Shown here piece after piece: positions 28,501-37,126 of a stretch of 64,000 nt of DNA (position 1 is the first letter of the stretch; every line of letters starts with the position of its first letter). The notes beneath the pieces are model-generated. The model had not been told where the DNA came from, made no database searches, and worked only from the letters and a program-made list of their open reading frames with translations. The translations under genes and the position numbers were made by a program. Origin of the DNA: Bugula neritina (taxonomy: Eukaryota; Bryozoa; Gymnolaemata; Cheilostomatida; Bugulidae); contig OZ037768.1 of NCBI GenBank assembly GCA_964035545.1, positions 1,849,501 through 1,913,500 on the forward strand. Direction: 5' to 3'.

Positions 28501-31500
28501 ACAGTAGACACTGTCAGTTACTCATTAGACACTGTCAGTCACTCAGTAGACACTGTCAGTCACTCAGTAGACACTGTCAGTCACTCAGTAGACACTGTCA
28601 GTCACTCAGTAGACGCTGTCAGCCACTCAGTAGACACTCTCAGCCACTCAGTAGACACTGTCAGCCACTCAGCAGACCCTCTCAGTCACTCAATTTATTC
28701 TGCAGGATTCACTTCCAAAGAGAAATGGGAGCCGAAGGGCGCTGGCTGTGTCACTTCTGATGATGTGTTGTGGAAGTTAGATGCTCTGCAGACGTTCATT
28801 AAAGAGTTGCAATGGCCGGACGATGTGTTTGCTGAGCACCTGGAAGGCAGACTGAAACTGATGGCCAGTGATATGATGGAGGCCATGGGTAACAGGTGTG
28901 TAAACAATCCACTGTGGCTCCTCTCTAAATACCGTAATTATAGTTATTTTAACTACTTGTGTTGTTCATTTTAAAGTTTTTACTTTAAGCAAGCTCAGAT
29001 CAGTATGAAATGTGGTCGTTGATTCTTTATAGGCTACTTTTGGTCTCTGGTGTGTAAACAATAGTTGTACACTTCCTAAGTTCGTCTTTGCATGTTTTTC
29101 ATGCATTTCATAACATTTCAGGACAATAAGTGCATTTGGAGGTATGTTGAATAGATGTAGTAAAGGTCTTGACTTTGTTGTCCCATCTGAAATCTGTGTG
29201 ATGGTGAACACACTGTCAGACTGCAAGGCTCAGGTAGGTGGCTTTCAACAATATGTTATGGTCTTCGTTTTATATGTAATGGTCTTCGTTTAATATATTA
29301 CGGTCTTTGTTTTATATATTATGGTCTTTGTTTTATATTTTATGGTCTTTGTTTTATATGTTATGGTCTTTGTTTTATATTTTATGGTCTTTGTTTTATA
29401 TGTTATGGTCTTTGTTTTATATGTTATGGTCTTTGTTTTATATGTTATGGTCTTTGTTTTATATGTTATGGTCTTTGTTTTATATTATGTTCTGGTCGTT
29501 GGCACATAGGAGACAGATTTATCTCAAATAATGAAATCTAAATTGTGGTAGTATATAGATTACTTGGTTGCATTTATGTATAAAATAGTCAGATCTAATG
29601 TCTCAGCTTTCAGATGTGTAGTATACTGTAACTAGCAGACGTATAGTATGCTGTAATTAGCAGACGTATAGTATACTGTAACTAGCAGACGTATAGTATA
29701 CTGTAACTTGCAGACGTATAGTATACTGTAACTAGCAGACGTATAGTATACTGTAACTAGCAGACGTATAGTATGTGCAACTAGCAGACGTATAGTATGT
29801 GTACCTTGTAGGCACTGAAGCTGTGCATAATGGCTGGGGAGTCAACGCACCGCTATCACATACACATAGAGGAGTATCTCGAGAGCGCCATCAAACACAT
29901 ACTGGACTCGCTGTTGGAGAGGTTCTTACTTGTCCTTGACATTACGCTGCAGAAACTGAAGAGATATGATGAGGGCTCATTTCTCAAGTCAATACTCACA
30001 CTCACTGTTAGTATCTAGTACTCACTGTTAGTATCTAGTACTCACTGTTAGTATCTAGTACTCACTATTAGTATCTAGTATTCAATGTTAGTATGTAGTA
30101 TTCACTGTTAGTATCTAGTACTCACTGTTAGTATCTAGTACTCACTGTTAGTATCTAGTACTCACTGTTAGTATCTAGTACTCACTGTTAATATCTAGTA
30201 CTCACTGTTAGTATCTAGTACTCACTGTTAGTATCTAGTGCTCACTGTTAGTATCTAGTGCTCACTGTTAGTATCTAGTGCTCACTGTTAGTATCTAGTA
30301 CTCACCGTTAGTATCTAGTACTCACTGTTAGTATCTAGTACTCACTGTTAGTATCTAGTACTCACTGTTAGTATCTAGTACTCACTGTTAGTATCTAGCA
30401 CTCACTGTTAATATCTAGTACTCACTATTAGTATCTAGTATTCAATGTTAGTATGTAGTATTCACTGTTAGTATTTAGTACTCACTGTTAGTATCTAGTA
30501 CTCACTGTTAGTATCTAGTACTCACTGTTAATATTTAGTACTCACTGTTAGTATCTAGTGCTCACTGTTAGTATCTAGTGCTCACTGTTAGTATCTAGTG
30601 CTCACTGTTAGTATCTAGTGCTCACTGTTAGTATCTAGTGCTCACTGTTAGTATCTAGTACTCACTGTTAGTATCTAGTACTCACTGTTAGTATCTAGTA
30701 CTCACTGTTAGTATCTAGTACTCACTGTTAGTATCTAGTACTCACTGTTAGTATCTAGTGCTCACTGTTAGTATCTAGTGCTCACTGTTAGTATCTAGTA
30801 CTCACTGTTAGTATCTAGTACTCACTGTTAGTATCTAGTACTCACTACTCAGTTCATATAATTGTATTAACTTATCCTTGCAACTTAGTAACTTAATTTT
30901 AGAAGCCGACGAATGAACTTGGCCAAGAGTACATTATATTTGTGTTTGGAAATATGGATATGATATGCAACAAGATAACCGATGACGGATATTTTGGTAA
31001 TACTTTACTGGAGGTAAGTAAATGGGCGAATTTCTCTCTTATACAAATACAAGTCTTATCAACTCTCTACACTGAACAGTTTTCACATTATGTTGATAAA
31101 ATTTAGATTTTGAACTGTAGTCTATGGAAAATAGTAAAATATATTATTGAAAAACAAATTTGAATTGAATATTGTTTAATGGGTTTTTTTGGAAATATGC
31201 TTTTATTTATTGTATTTATTGGGCAGTTTGGTTTCTTTTTGAGCCTATTTCTACCGGCCACATGAGTTGATCGTTTGGTGATGGTTTATTAACTTAAGTG
31301 AAGGGGTCTTATGACGTAATATTAAATAAGTAGAACATTTGGTATGTTTTGGAAATGTTGTGTATTGTAGGTGTGGTATGGACAGCAGGTTGATATTATA
31401 CACAAGTGGCTGGCAGAACGAGTGGAGATGACTCTACATCCGTATCAACTTACCTGTCTAATACACATTATCAAGGTAAGGCAACTTCTGAGATCTACTA

Positions 31501-32224
31501 ATAAATCTACTACCCACTATGAGTGGTTATGTCATTTATTGTTATATTATATACTGTTATATTATATCTTGTTACGAATTATGCTGTTATATTGTATACT
31601 GTTATATTATATACTATTACATAATATGCTATTATATTATACATTGTTATATTATACATTGTTATATTATATATTGTTATATTGTATTGTTATATTTTAC
31701 ATTGTTATATTATATATTGTTATATTATATTGTTATATTATACATTGTTATATTATACATTGTTATATTATATGTTGTTATATTATATTGCTATATTATA
31801 TATTGTTATATATTGTTTTATTGTATGTTGTAGCGACTACGCCATGACTTTGAGTTACAGGGAACTCTTTGTGAAGAGATCTCTAATTCTGCCTACGATG
31901 CTATATGCAAGCGGTTAAGTGTAAGTAGAATCTAGAGATACTTGTGCTCTTCACTCGCATTTTGTATAGCTTCATCTGCCGTATTCAATGTTATTCCTGA
32001 ATAGAAAACAAAACCTGTTGAATTAAAAATCTTAATATTCGTCTTTAGTTTTCTAATCATCAAATCTTTATGATCTTTACTCTAACTAAGTTTCTACCAG
32101 CACTTCATATCTTCTGTTTGTTAGTCACGTGTTGATATTTTAGGTGGAAGAGACGAGTCAAGCTGTGAATGAAAGTCGACCAGCTAGAACTTTAGCCAGC
32201 CTTTCTGTGGACTTGGATACCTGA
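9456..32224 (+). CDS. CADPS: Calcium-dependent secretion activator (CAPS)
   Basis: CAPS primes dense-core vesicles for Ca2+-triggered exocytosis, binding PI(4,5)P2 and SNAREs at the plasma membrane. I place 26 exons: 9456-10562, 12176-12262, 12808-12953, 13584-13677, 14447-14537, 15660-15796, 16833-16972, 19510-19685, 20578-20793, 21735-21871, 22154-22341, 22539-22592, 22950-23051, 23175-23238, 24413-24536, 24918-24995, 25672-25772, 27760-27916, 28134-28244, 28706-28895, 29122-29233, 29812-30006, 30903-31013, 31371-31475, 31834-31920, 32144-32224. They join in phase to 1396 aa (human 1353). Order: Ser-rich disordered N-terminus, conserved CAPS N-region, C2-like domain, PH domain (about 600-705), then the MUN/MHD1 region to about 1370. 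The acidic C-terminal tail of vertebrate CAPS1 is absent. The exon 9 donor (20793 versus an in-frame site at 20784) is the least certain junction. Confidence 0.94.
10563..12175 (+). other. CAPS intron 1
   Basis: A 1.6 kb intron without tandem arrays apart from a short A/AT run near 11030-11050. I see no conserved coding signal; a 61-codon open frame at 11721 matches nothing I recognise. Confidence 0.7.
13388..13546 (+). repeat. 22-bp minisatellite, CAPS intron 3
   Basis: About seven units of 22 bp with the core GTGTTCATAATACAGAGTAG, ending about 35 bp before the exon 4 acceptor. Confidence 0.92.
14061..14414 (+). repeat. 18-bp minisatellite, CAPS intron 4
   Basis: About 19 units of 18 bp around TGACACATAGTATGTTAC, with variants carrying ACACATGTGTGT. 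It ends about 32 bp before the exon 5 acceptor. The 18-bp period keeps the minus strand open for 142 codons, which I regard as spurious. Confidence 0.93.
14562..14890 (+). repeat. TA/TG-rich minisatellite, CAPS intron 5
   Basis: Irregular units of roughly 35-40 bp built from ACTGTATATACTATCTAC and TATGTTATGTG. The array starts about 25 bp after the exon 5 donor at 14537/14538. Three overlapping open frames here are repeat artefacts. Confidence 0.88.
15331..15344 (+). repeat. Poly-C tract
   Basis: A run of 14 C in CAPS intron 5. Confidence 0.9.
15527..15654 (+). repeat. 41-bp triplication before CAPS exon 6
   Basis: Three copies of a roughly 41-bp unit (GTTTCATTTAGACCTGAACT then TATTAATAGCACATGTAGAT). 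The final truncated copy, TAGATATGTTTCAT, continues directly into the acceptor GGCAG of exon 6. Confidence 0.92.
15891..16120 (+). repeat. 32-bp minisatellite, CAPS intron 6
   Basis: About seven units of 32 bp around TTGTATTACTGTATAGTATA, starting about 95 bp after the exon 6 donor. Confidence 0.92.
16973..17801 (+). other. CAPS intron 7, unique part
   Basis: The first 830 bp of the 2.5 kb intron 7, before the long minisatellite. Several short open frames on both strands match nothing I recognise. Confidence 0.6.
17802..19407 (+). repeat. 34-bp minisatellite, CAPS intron 7
   Basis: About 47 units of 34 bp. Each contains ACTTGTGAGTACTATACTAA followed by CACTGGTGTGTGTG. Variants (GTAAGT, GTTAAT, ACTAGTG) recur in blocks, which suggests higher-order duplication, especially between 18280 and 19020. 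Each unit holds a 5' splice-like TTGTGAGTACT and a perfect branch-point-like TACTAAC. Confidence 0.97.
19510..20793 (+). other. CADPS: CAPS exons 8-9: PH domain
   Basis: Exons 19510-19685 and 20578-20793 encode about residues 600-731. The PH core is clear: [49 protein letters not shown] and [15 protein letters not shown]. In the family this domain binds acidic phospholipids, notably PI(4,5)P2. The following linker is Pro/Asn/Gly-rich. The donor of exon 8 is the first of nine periodic donor copies. Confidence 0.9.
19686..19925 (+). repeat. 29-bp donor-containing minisatellite, CAPS intron 8
   Basis: Nine GT donors at an exact 29-bp period (19686, 19715, 19744, 19773, 19802, 19831, 19860, 19889, 19918). 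Each is preceded by CATCTG or CATATTTG, echoing the exon end CATCCTG. The unit is CTGGTAAGTGTGCTACTGCA plus 9 bp. Confidence 0.96.
21893..22125 (+). repeat. 25-bp minisatellite, CAPS intron 10
   Basis: About eight AT-rich units (TATAGTATGTAGGAATATAT) filling most of a 282-bp intron, from about 20 bp after the donor at 21871 to about 30 bp before the acceptor at 22153. Confidence 0.92.
22539..22592 (+). other. CADPS: CAPS exon 12: symmetrical 54-nt candidate cassette exon
   Basis: This exon has good TATTTCAG and GTAAGT sites and is exactly 18 codons, entering and leaving in phase 2. Its peptide ([17 protein letters not shown]) has no counterpart in vertebrate CAPS as I know it. It sits between HVHGN and PDGLGT, which are contiguous in human CAPS, and skipping it restores the conserved junction exactly. 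Confidence 0.65.
23239..24412 (+). other. CAPS intron 14
   Basis: A 1.2 kb intron. From about 23660 to 24000 it has a degenerate TC-rich stretch of CTCA/CAGT words; the rest is unremarkable and AT-rich. Confidence 0.7.
23700..24000 (+). repeat. Degenerate CTCA/CAGT simple sequence
   Basis: Imperfect, pyrimidine-rich run of CACTCTCTCACTCAGTCACT-like words with no fixed period. A 102-codon open frame across it is a composition artefact. Confidence 0.85.
25795..25930 (+). repeat. TATTATAGT-rich imperfect repeat, CAPS intron 17
   Basis: Irregular alternation of GTATTATAGTTGTATTATA and its complement, starting about 22 bp after the exon 17 donor and capable of folding back on itself. Confidence 0.8.
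26698..26756 (+). repeat. Duplicated 25-bp hairpin
   Basis: Two identical 25-bp segments, 34 bp apart. Each has TAGTATGA and TCATACTA as perfect 8-bp inverted arms around a 9-nt loop. Confidence 0.8.
28498..28700 (+). repeat. 21-bp minisatellite before CAPS exon 20
   Basis: About nine units of 21 bp (CAGTAGACACTGTCAGTCACT), ending right at the polypyrimidine/acceptor of exon 20. The period is a multiple of 3 and the frame of exon 20 is open through the array. Confidence 0.94.
29253..29488 (+). repeat. 21-bp minisatellite, CAPS intron 21
   Basis: About eleven units of 21 bp (ATGGTCTTTGTTTTATATGTT), starting 20 bp after the exon 21 donor. Confidence 0.94.
29611..29801 (+). repeat. 25-bp minisatellite, CAPS intron 21
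   Basis: About eight units (ACTAGCAGACGTATAGTATA plus CTGTA), ending 10 bp before the exon 22 acceptor. With the preceding array it brackets intron 21 on both sides. Confidence 0.94.
30001..30846 (+). repeat. 20-bp donor-containing minisatellite, CAPS intron 22
   Basis: About 42 units of CTCACTGTTAGTATCTAGTA. The first unit starts inside exon 22: its last 6 coding bases are CTCACT and the donor is GTTAGT at 30007. Every unit repeats this exon end and donor. The unit also contains an in-frame TAG just after the donor. Confidence 0.97.
31533..31832 (+). repeat. 15-bp AT-rich minisatellite, CAPS intron 24
   Basis: Irregular units of about 15 bp (GTTATATTATATATT) ending at the TTGTAG acceptor of exon 25. 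Confidence 0.92.
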
Positions 32225-33165
32225 TGTCTCTGTAGACCTAAACACTTACCTGTAGACTTACAGACCTGAACACTTACCTTTAGACATACAATACCTGCAG
32301 GCATACACACATAACACCTAGACATGTTAACACACATTTATAGACTTTTAGATATTTATATTAGACACACCTCCTTTTATACTCAGACATGGAGAGAGAA
32401 AGTTTGAAATATATCTGTGATTGACATTACTTTCTAAAATTCTTTTATTCGATCATACATATTTTATGCTCTACCAATTCTCAAAATATTATATTTGCAT
32501 TTTCGGTGTATTTATTTATGTTTTGGTTATAAACTTGTACAGAAAATAAGTGTGTATGATTGACGTATCAAATTACTGCTAAACCAAATCTGCGTGAATG
32601 GTGTTTGTGATTGCTTTGCGAGTAGACATAGATTATTCCATGATTTTATATAATTATTTGCTGCTTAATTTATTGCTATTTATATCCCAAATGAACTGCA
32701 CCAGCTAAATACGCTACTTTCCATTATTTATTAGATCATGATGTCAATTCTAAATTTTTTATTTTTTATGTTGTTAAATTTCTATAAAGGTTGGTCAATC
32801 ACTGATAAGTATATTATTTTTGTTCTATTTTTGGCTTCAAGTCTTGAGTAGTCGAGCTATGTTGATTATCAAGTTATGTCACTGTATAATCTCTCTGAAT
32901 CTAGTCATGCATCAAATACTGCTTAGCTGTCAACTTTTATTTTTTGCAGTCATGTGATTATTGCTTTTTATTTCTACAATATTTTAACTTTGATTTTTAT
33001 TTAAACTTTTTAAATTTTAGTTACAAAGGTGCTTTCGGTTTATGTGAAAGTACATATAAATTATTATTTATTAGTTTACTTTTAGTAAACTAGTGGCAAT
33101 ATTTTGTAGTTTATCTACACTACATTTCCCTATTATCTGCACACTAATATATACGTGTAAATTCT

Positions 33166-33171
33166 AATAAA
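33166..33171 (+). terminator. Candidate polyadenylation signal, CAPS
   Basis: AATAAA about 940 bp after the CAPS stop codon. Other AT-rich hexamers lie nearby, so the real site is uncertain. Confidence 0.3.
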
Positions 33172-33483
33172 TCAATTATGTTGCTACTAGCAAGGATACA
33201 GCCACTTTATTGTCATGCTTCCACAATTTTAGAATGATTATTAGTCACATGAATGAATGGAACTTTTATTATTGCCAGTAATTTATTTTTGCACTGACCT
33301 TTTTAGCTTGGAAACTAACTCGTCAAATTTATATCACTATAGTCTGCATTCGATTAATCGACCAGCAAACTATATAATTACACTAGGTATTTATTCATAA
33401 TTATAGCATCTAGGGAATGCTTGCAACCAGTGTCGTATGTCATGTCATTCAGGAACACCGTGCAATTTTTGCTATATATGGTT

Positions 33484-33511
33484 ACACACACGCGCGCGCG
33501 CGCGCACACAC
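33484..33511. repeat. Alternating purine-pyrimidine tract (CA/CG)
   Basis: 28 bp of uninterrupted alternation: CA repeats, then about ten CG steps, then CA repeats. It is the longest CpG run in the window. Confidence 0.9.
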
Positions 33512-35085
33512 TGTCTAATAGTTGAACTGACGTTGAACTTACCAAATTTGATCTTGGGCAGCAGGTAACATTCATTTAGAGTTGTTTTCTCGTGAGTTAT
33601 AGCTAGACTATTCTAAAGTTTATATACTAAACAGAGTAGGTGGACTTTTCTTCGGGTAGATTTTTGAAGAATAAAAACCTGCCGTGTATAATTCTGGACC
33701 ATCCAAATTAGTTACTTTTCCTGTTAATCCAATGTTGTACTTTGCTACTGTCACACTCACTGAATGCATACACTTACAGTAGTGGGTGACTGAATATATT
33801 AATCTCAATTAGTTTAAATATTTTAATGTTTTATTTGATATGGTCTATGGGTGACCTTGGTAAATATTTTAAATAACATTAATAACCATGAATATTGAAT
33901 TGTTACACTTATTAAAAGTAAAACTAAATCTATTACTATTAGTATTAGTATAACTCTAAGTATAAGTATTTCTAAAAGTAAATGCCAGAACTATTACTAT
34001 TACTATTAGTATTACTATAACTATTAGTAACACTAATAGTAATAGTAATAATTCTGACATTTAGATTACTATTACTATGACATAATGATTATGATGACAC
34101 TGTGACTGTCAATGTCTGATTGTGATTAAAAAAACTTCAAGTTTATAACTTACTCACTCTAAATTTAAGTGATTATCAAAAGCCCTTATCAAGTTTTCTT
34201 TTATAATTTCAACTGTTACTATTAGTATTAGTATTGGTATTACTATTTCAGTATTTGTTCATTGAGATGAAAGTTTCTGGAAAAATTGATATAAAACCTA
34301 ATTACTAATACTAATAGTTATAGTAATAGTAATTATTTATTATTAATTTTAGTTTGTAATTTGAATTACTAGTGATCATACTCATTGGCTTGGACAAAGT
34401 GATACTCGTACTGATATTGAGGCTTTTACTTTTAGCTTTACAATTACATTTACTGTACTGGTACTGCTACTACTACTGCTAATGCTACTAGTACTACTAC
34501 TAGTACTACTACTACTATCTGTCAGCGCCTATTAGTACTATAGTACTGATAGTGATGCTAACTGTCAACAGTCGCATCTGTGGACCAAGAGTTAGGGTGG
34601 AATTTAGACTTTGAGTTTAATTTTAGGTCTTTTCACAGTCTCGGTGTGTGGCTAAATATTATTACCAATTTAATTAATAATTAGAGCTATCATTATTATT
34701 GTTTTATATAATATGCTTATGTACTATATAAGTATAAAGAGTCATAGACTCATGGTAATTGCACGGCTAAGGTAAAGTTAACTTGCTAAATCATGAATTT
34801 CAATAACTAAAATCTAAAATTGGAAGTTATTATCGCTTCGTTGTTTATATATAATAATTGTAATCATAATACCTGTGAATATTACTATTAGCATTACACA
34901 TAGTCTAACTTTTACTATAATAGCCATATTAATATTAATGTTCATTTTGATAACAAGCGATCGTAGACACACATTGTTAAATGCGCAATAGTAAACAAGT
35001 ATTTAAATTCATTATTATACTTATAGTGATAGCCAACGAGTCATGCATTGATAAATGGTGGATTTAATGTCTGCTGAGAATTAAG

Positions 35086-36972
35086 ATGGCGGAATTTAGC
35101 AGACGTCCACGTTATGTGCAACAGAGCTCAATCATATCTAGTCGTTACAACAGGAGAAGTAAGTGAAGCTAAAAAACAATTAATAATATAATTCAAATTG
35201 TACTATTTATACTAATAGTAATTAAATTTAATTTTATCTGCAAGTCTATTATCCTGTTTACATTTGCTTTGTTGATAATTGCAGGTGGTAAATGATAACT
35301 ACTAGGTCAGTGGTGTTTGTTATTGAAATAATAAGTAGACCTATATTTTATTGGAGTATATCTATGACTATTTTACGGTGACTTGTTGATAAGTAACCAA
35401 ATTATGTCGAAACACTGTTTGCTAAATTTTCAATTCAAACATAATAATTAATGCTTCCACCTCTTTAATATATTTTTAACACGTTTAGTTTGTATTATAT
35501 TTCCACAATGACTATTTGTTGCTAACCACAAAATAAGCTTATTTAATAAATTAGAAACAATATTTATATTTATATTGAGTCAGTTTTGTCTTTTCCAGTT
35601 ACTGTTTGATATTACAGCTTTATTGATCACATGATCACAACATGCTTTTATTTTTACTCAATTTTTATCTTGGTTGTTGCAGGAAAGTCTACAGTAGATG
35701 AAGAAGTTGTAGAGTTGAGTCCAGAAAAAGGTAAAGCTGCTTCCCATGGTGCCATGCTGATTTGATAAATCTCCTTTAATAGTTTAGAATAATGCCAAAA
35801 CTCAGTAACCTTAGCAAGATCTGAATGACCTTTGAACCCGGCCCCCTTGTAGGACATATCAGCATATAGTTTACTGCGTAGGTACTCTTTTAGCTCGTAC
35901 TCAGGTAGACTGCCGTACTCAGGTAGACTCTCGTGCTCAGGTAGACTCTCGTACTCAGGTAGACTCTCGTACTCAATGTAGACCCTTGTACTCAGGTAGA
36001 CCCTTGTACTCAGGTAGACCCTTGTACTCAGGTAGATTCTCTTACTCAGGTACTGAGAAGTTGAGAAAATATTCTCTCTACTATTTACTGAAAATACATT
36101 ATTTCAATTTGTTTATTTTAACTCCTGTTATAAACATGTGGTTTGCTCAGTATCATTTTCTTATGCCAGTGATTTCTTGTTTTAAATATGCATACTTTCT
36201 GTTATTATTAAATTATATATTATATTTTATACTAGTACTACCCTCTAGCGTGGCACATCTACGTCAACTAATTTTTCAAGTTACATAATATAAGACATTA
36301 TGATATTTTCTCGATATAAAATATTTGTTACGAGATTTATCAGTGCTTGTGAGCTACTCAATAGATAGAAGTCTGAAGGCAATGTTAATCTTAGCTACTA
36401 TATAATATGTGTGTGCGTGTGTTTGTCTCAGCTGGTATATTTATTGCTTAACATACTTTACAGTTTATTTTATGATCCCTTTTTATATAGTCTAACACTA
36501 ACCTCCTTATTATTGGCTCTTTCCTTCACTGTATGATGAGACATCTTGCAATATATAGTAGAATATATGGTAGGATTACATGATCTCTACTACTATTCTA
36601 TTATCTGACCATATGGCTACCTTCCTATCTCTCACTGATATAGAGATCAAACATATCCTTCATACCTTATCAGATTAACAGATGAGCATTTCTATATTCA
36701 TAAGTTTATTTTCTTGGCAAATAGTATGTCATGATTTGGATGATCTATTGGGGGACCGTAGTGCCTAGTGCTAGTTATAGTGCCAGTACTAGTGCTAATA
36801 CTACTGCTACTACTACTACTACTGCTACTACTACTACTTCTACTACTACTACCACTACCACTACTACTACTACTACTACTAGTACTACTACTACTACTAC
36901 TAGTACTACTACTACCACTACCACTACTACTACTAGTACTACTACTACTACTACTACTGCTACTACTGCTAT

Positions 36973-37010
<38 letters not shown>

Positions 37011-37032
37011 GTACTAGTATTACTACTACTAG

Positions 37033-37075
<43 letters not shown>

Positions 37076-37076
37076 G

Positions 37077-37126
<50 letters not shown>

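Larger units (their letters stand above)
21735..31920 (+). other. CADPS: CAPS exons 10-25: MUN/MHD1 region
   Basis: Sixteen exons from 21735-21871 to 31834-31920 encode about residues 732-1370. Landmarks in order: [138 protein letters not shown] and [15 protein letters not shown]. The MUN region is the part of CAPS and Munc13 that acts on syntaxin/SNAREs in priming. Confidence 0.9.
32225..35085. other. CAPS 3' UTR and CAPS-RICTOR intergenic region
   Basis: I see no gene. The first ~1 kb is the probable CAPS 3' UTR. From about 33840 to 35050 the sequence turns into the degenerate ACTATTACTATTAGTATT vocabulary shared with 1-2100 and 58500-59300, including TGATACTCGTACTGATATT near 34400. RICTOR's promoter should lie at its right edge. 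Confidence 0.6.
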
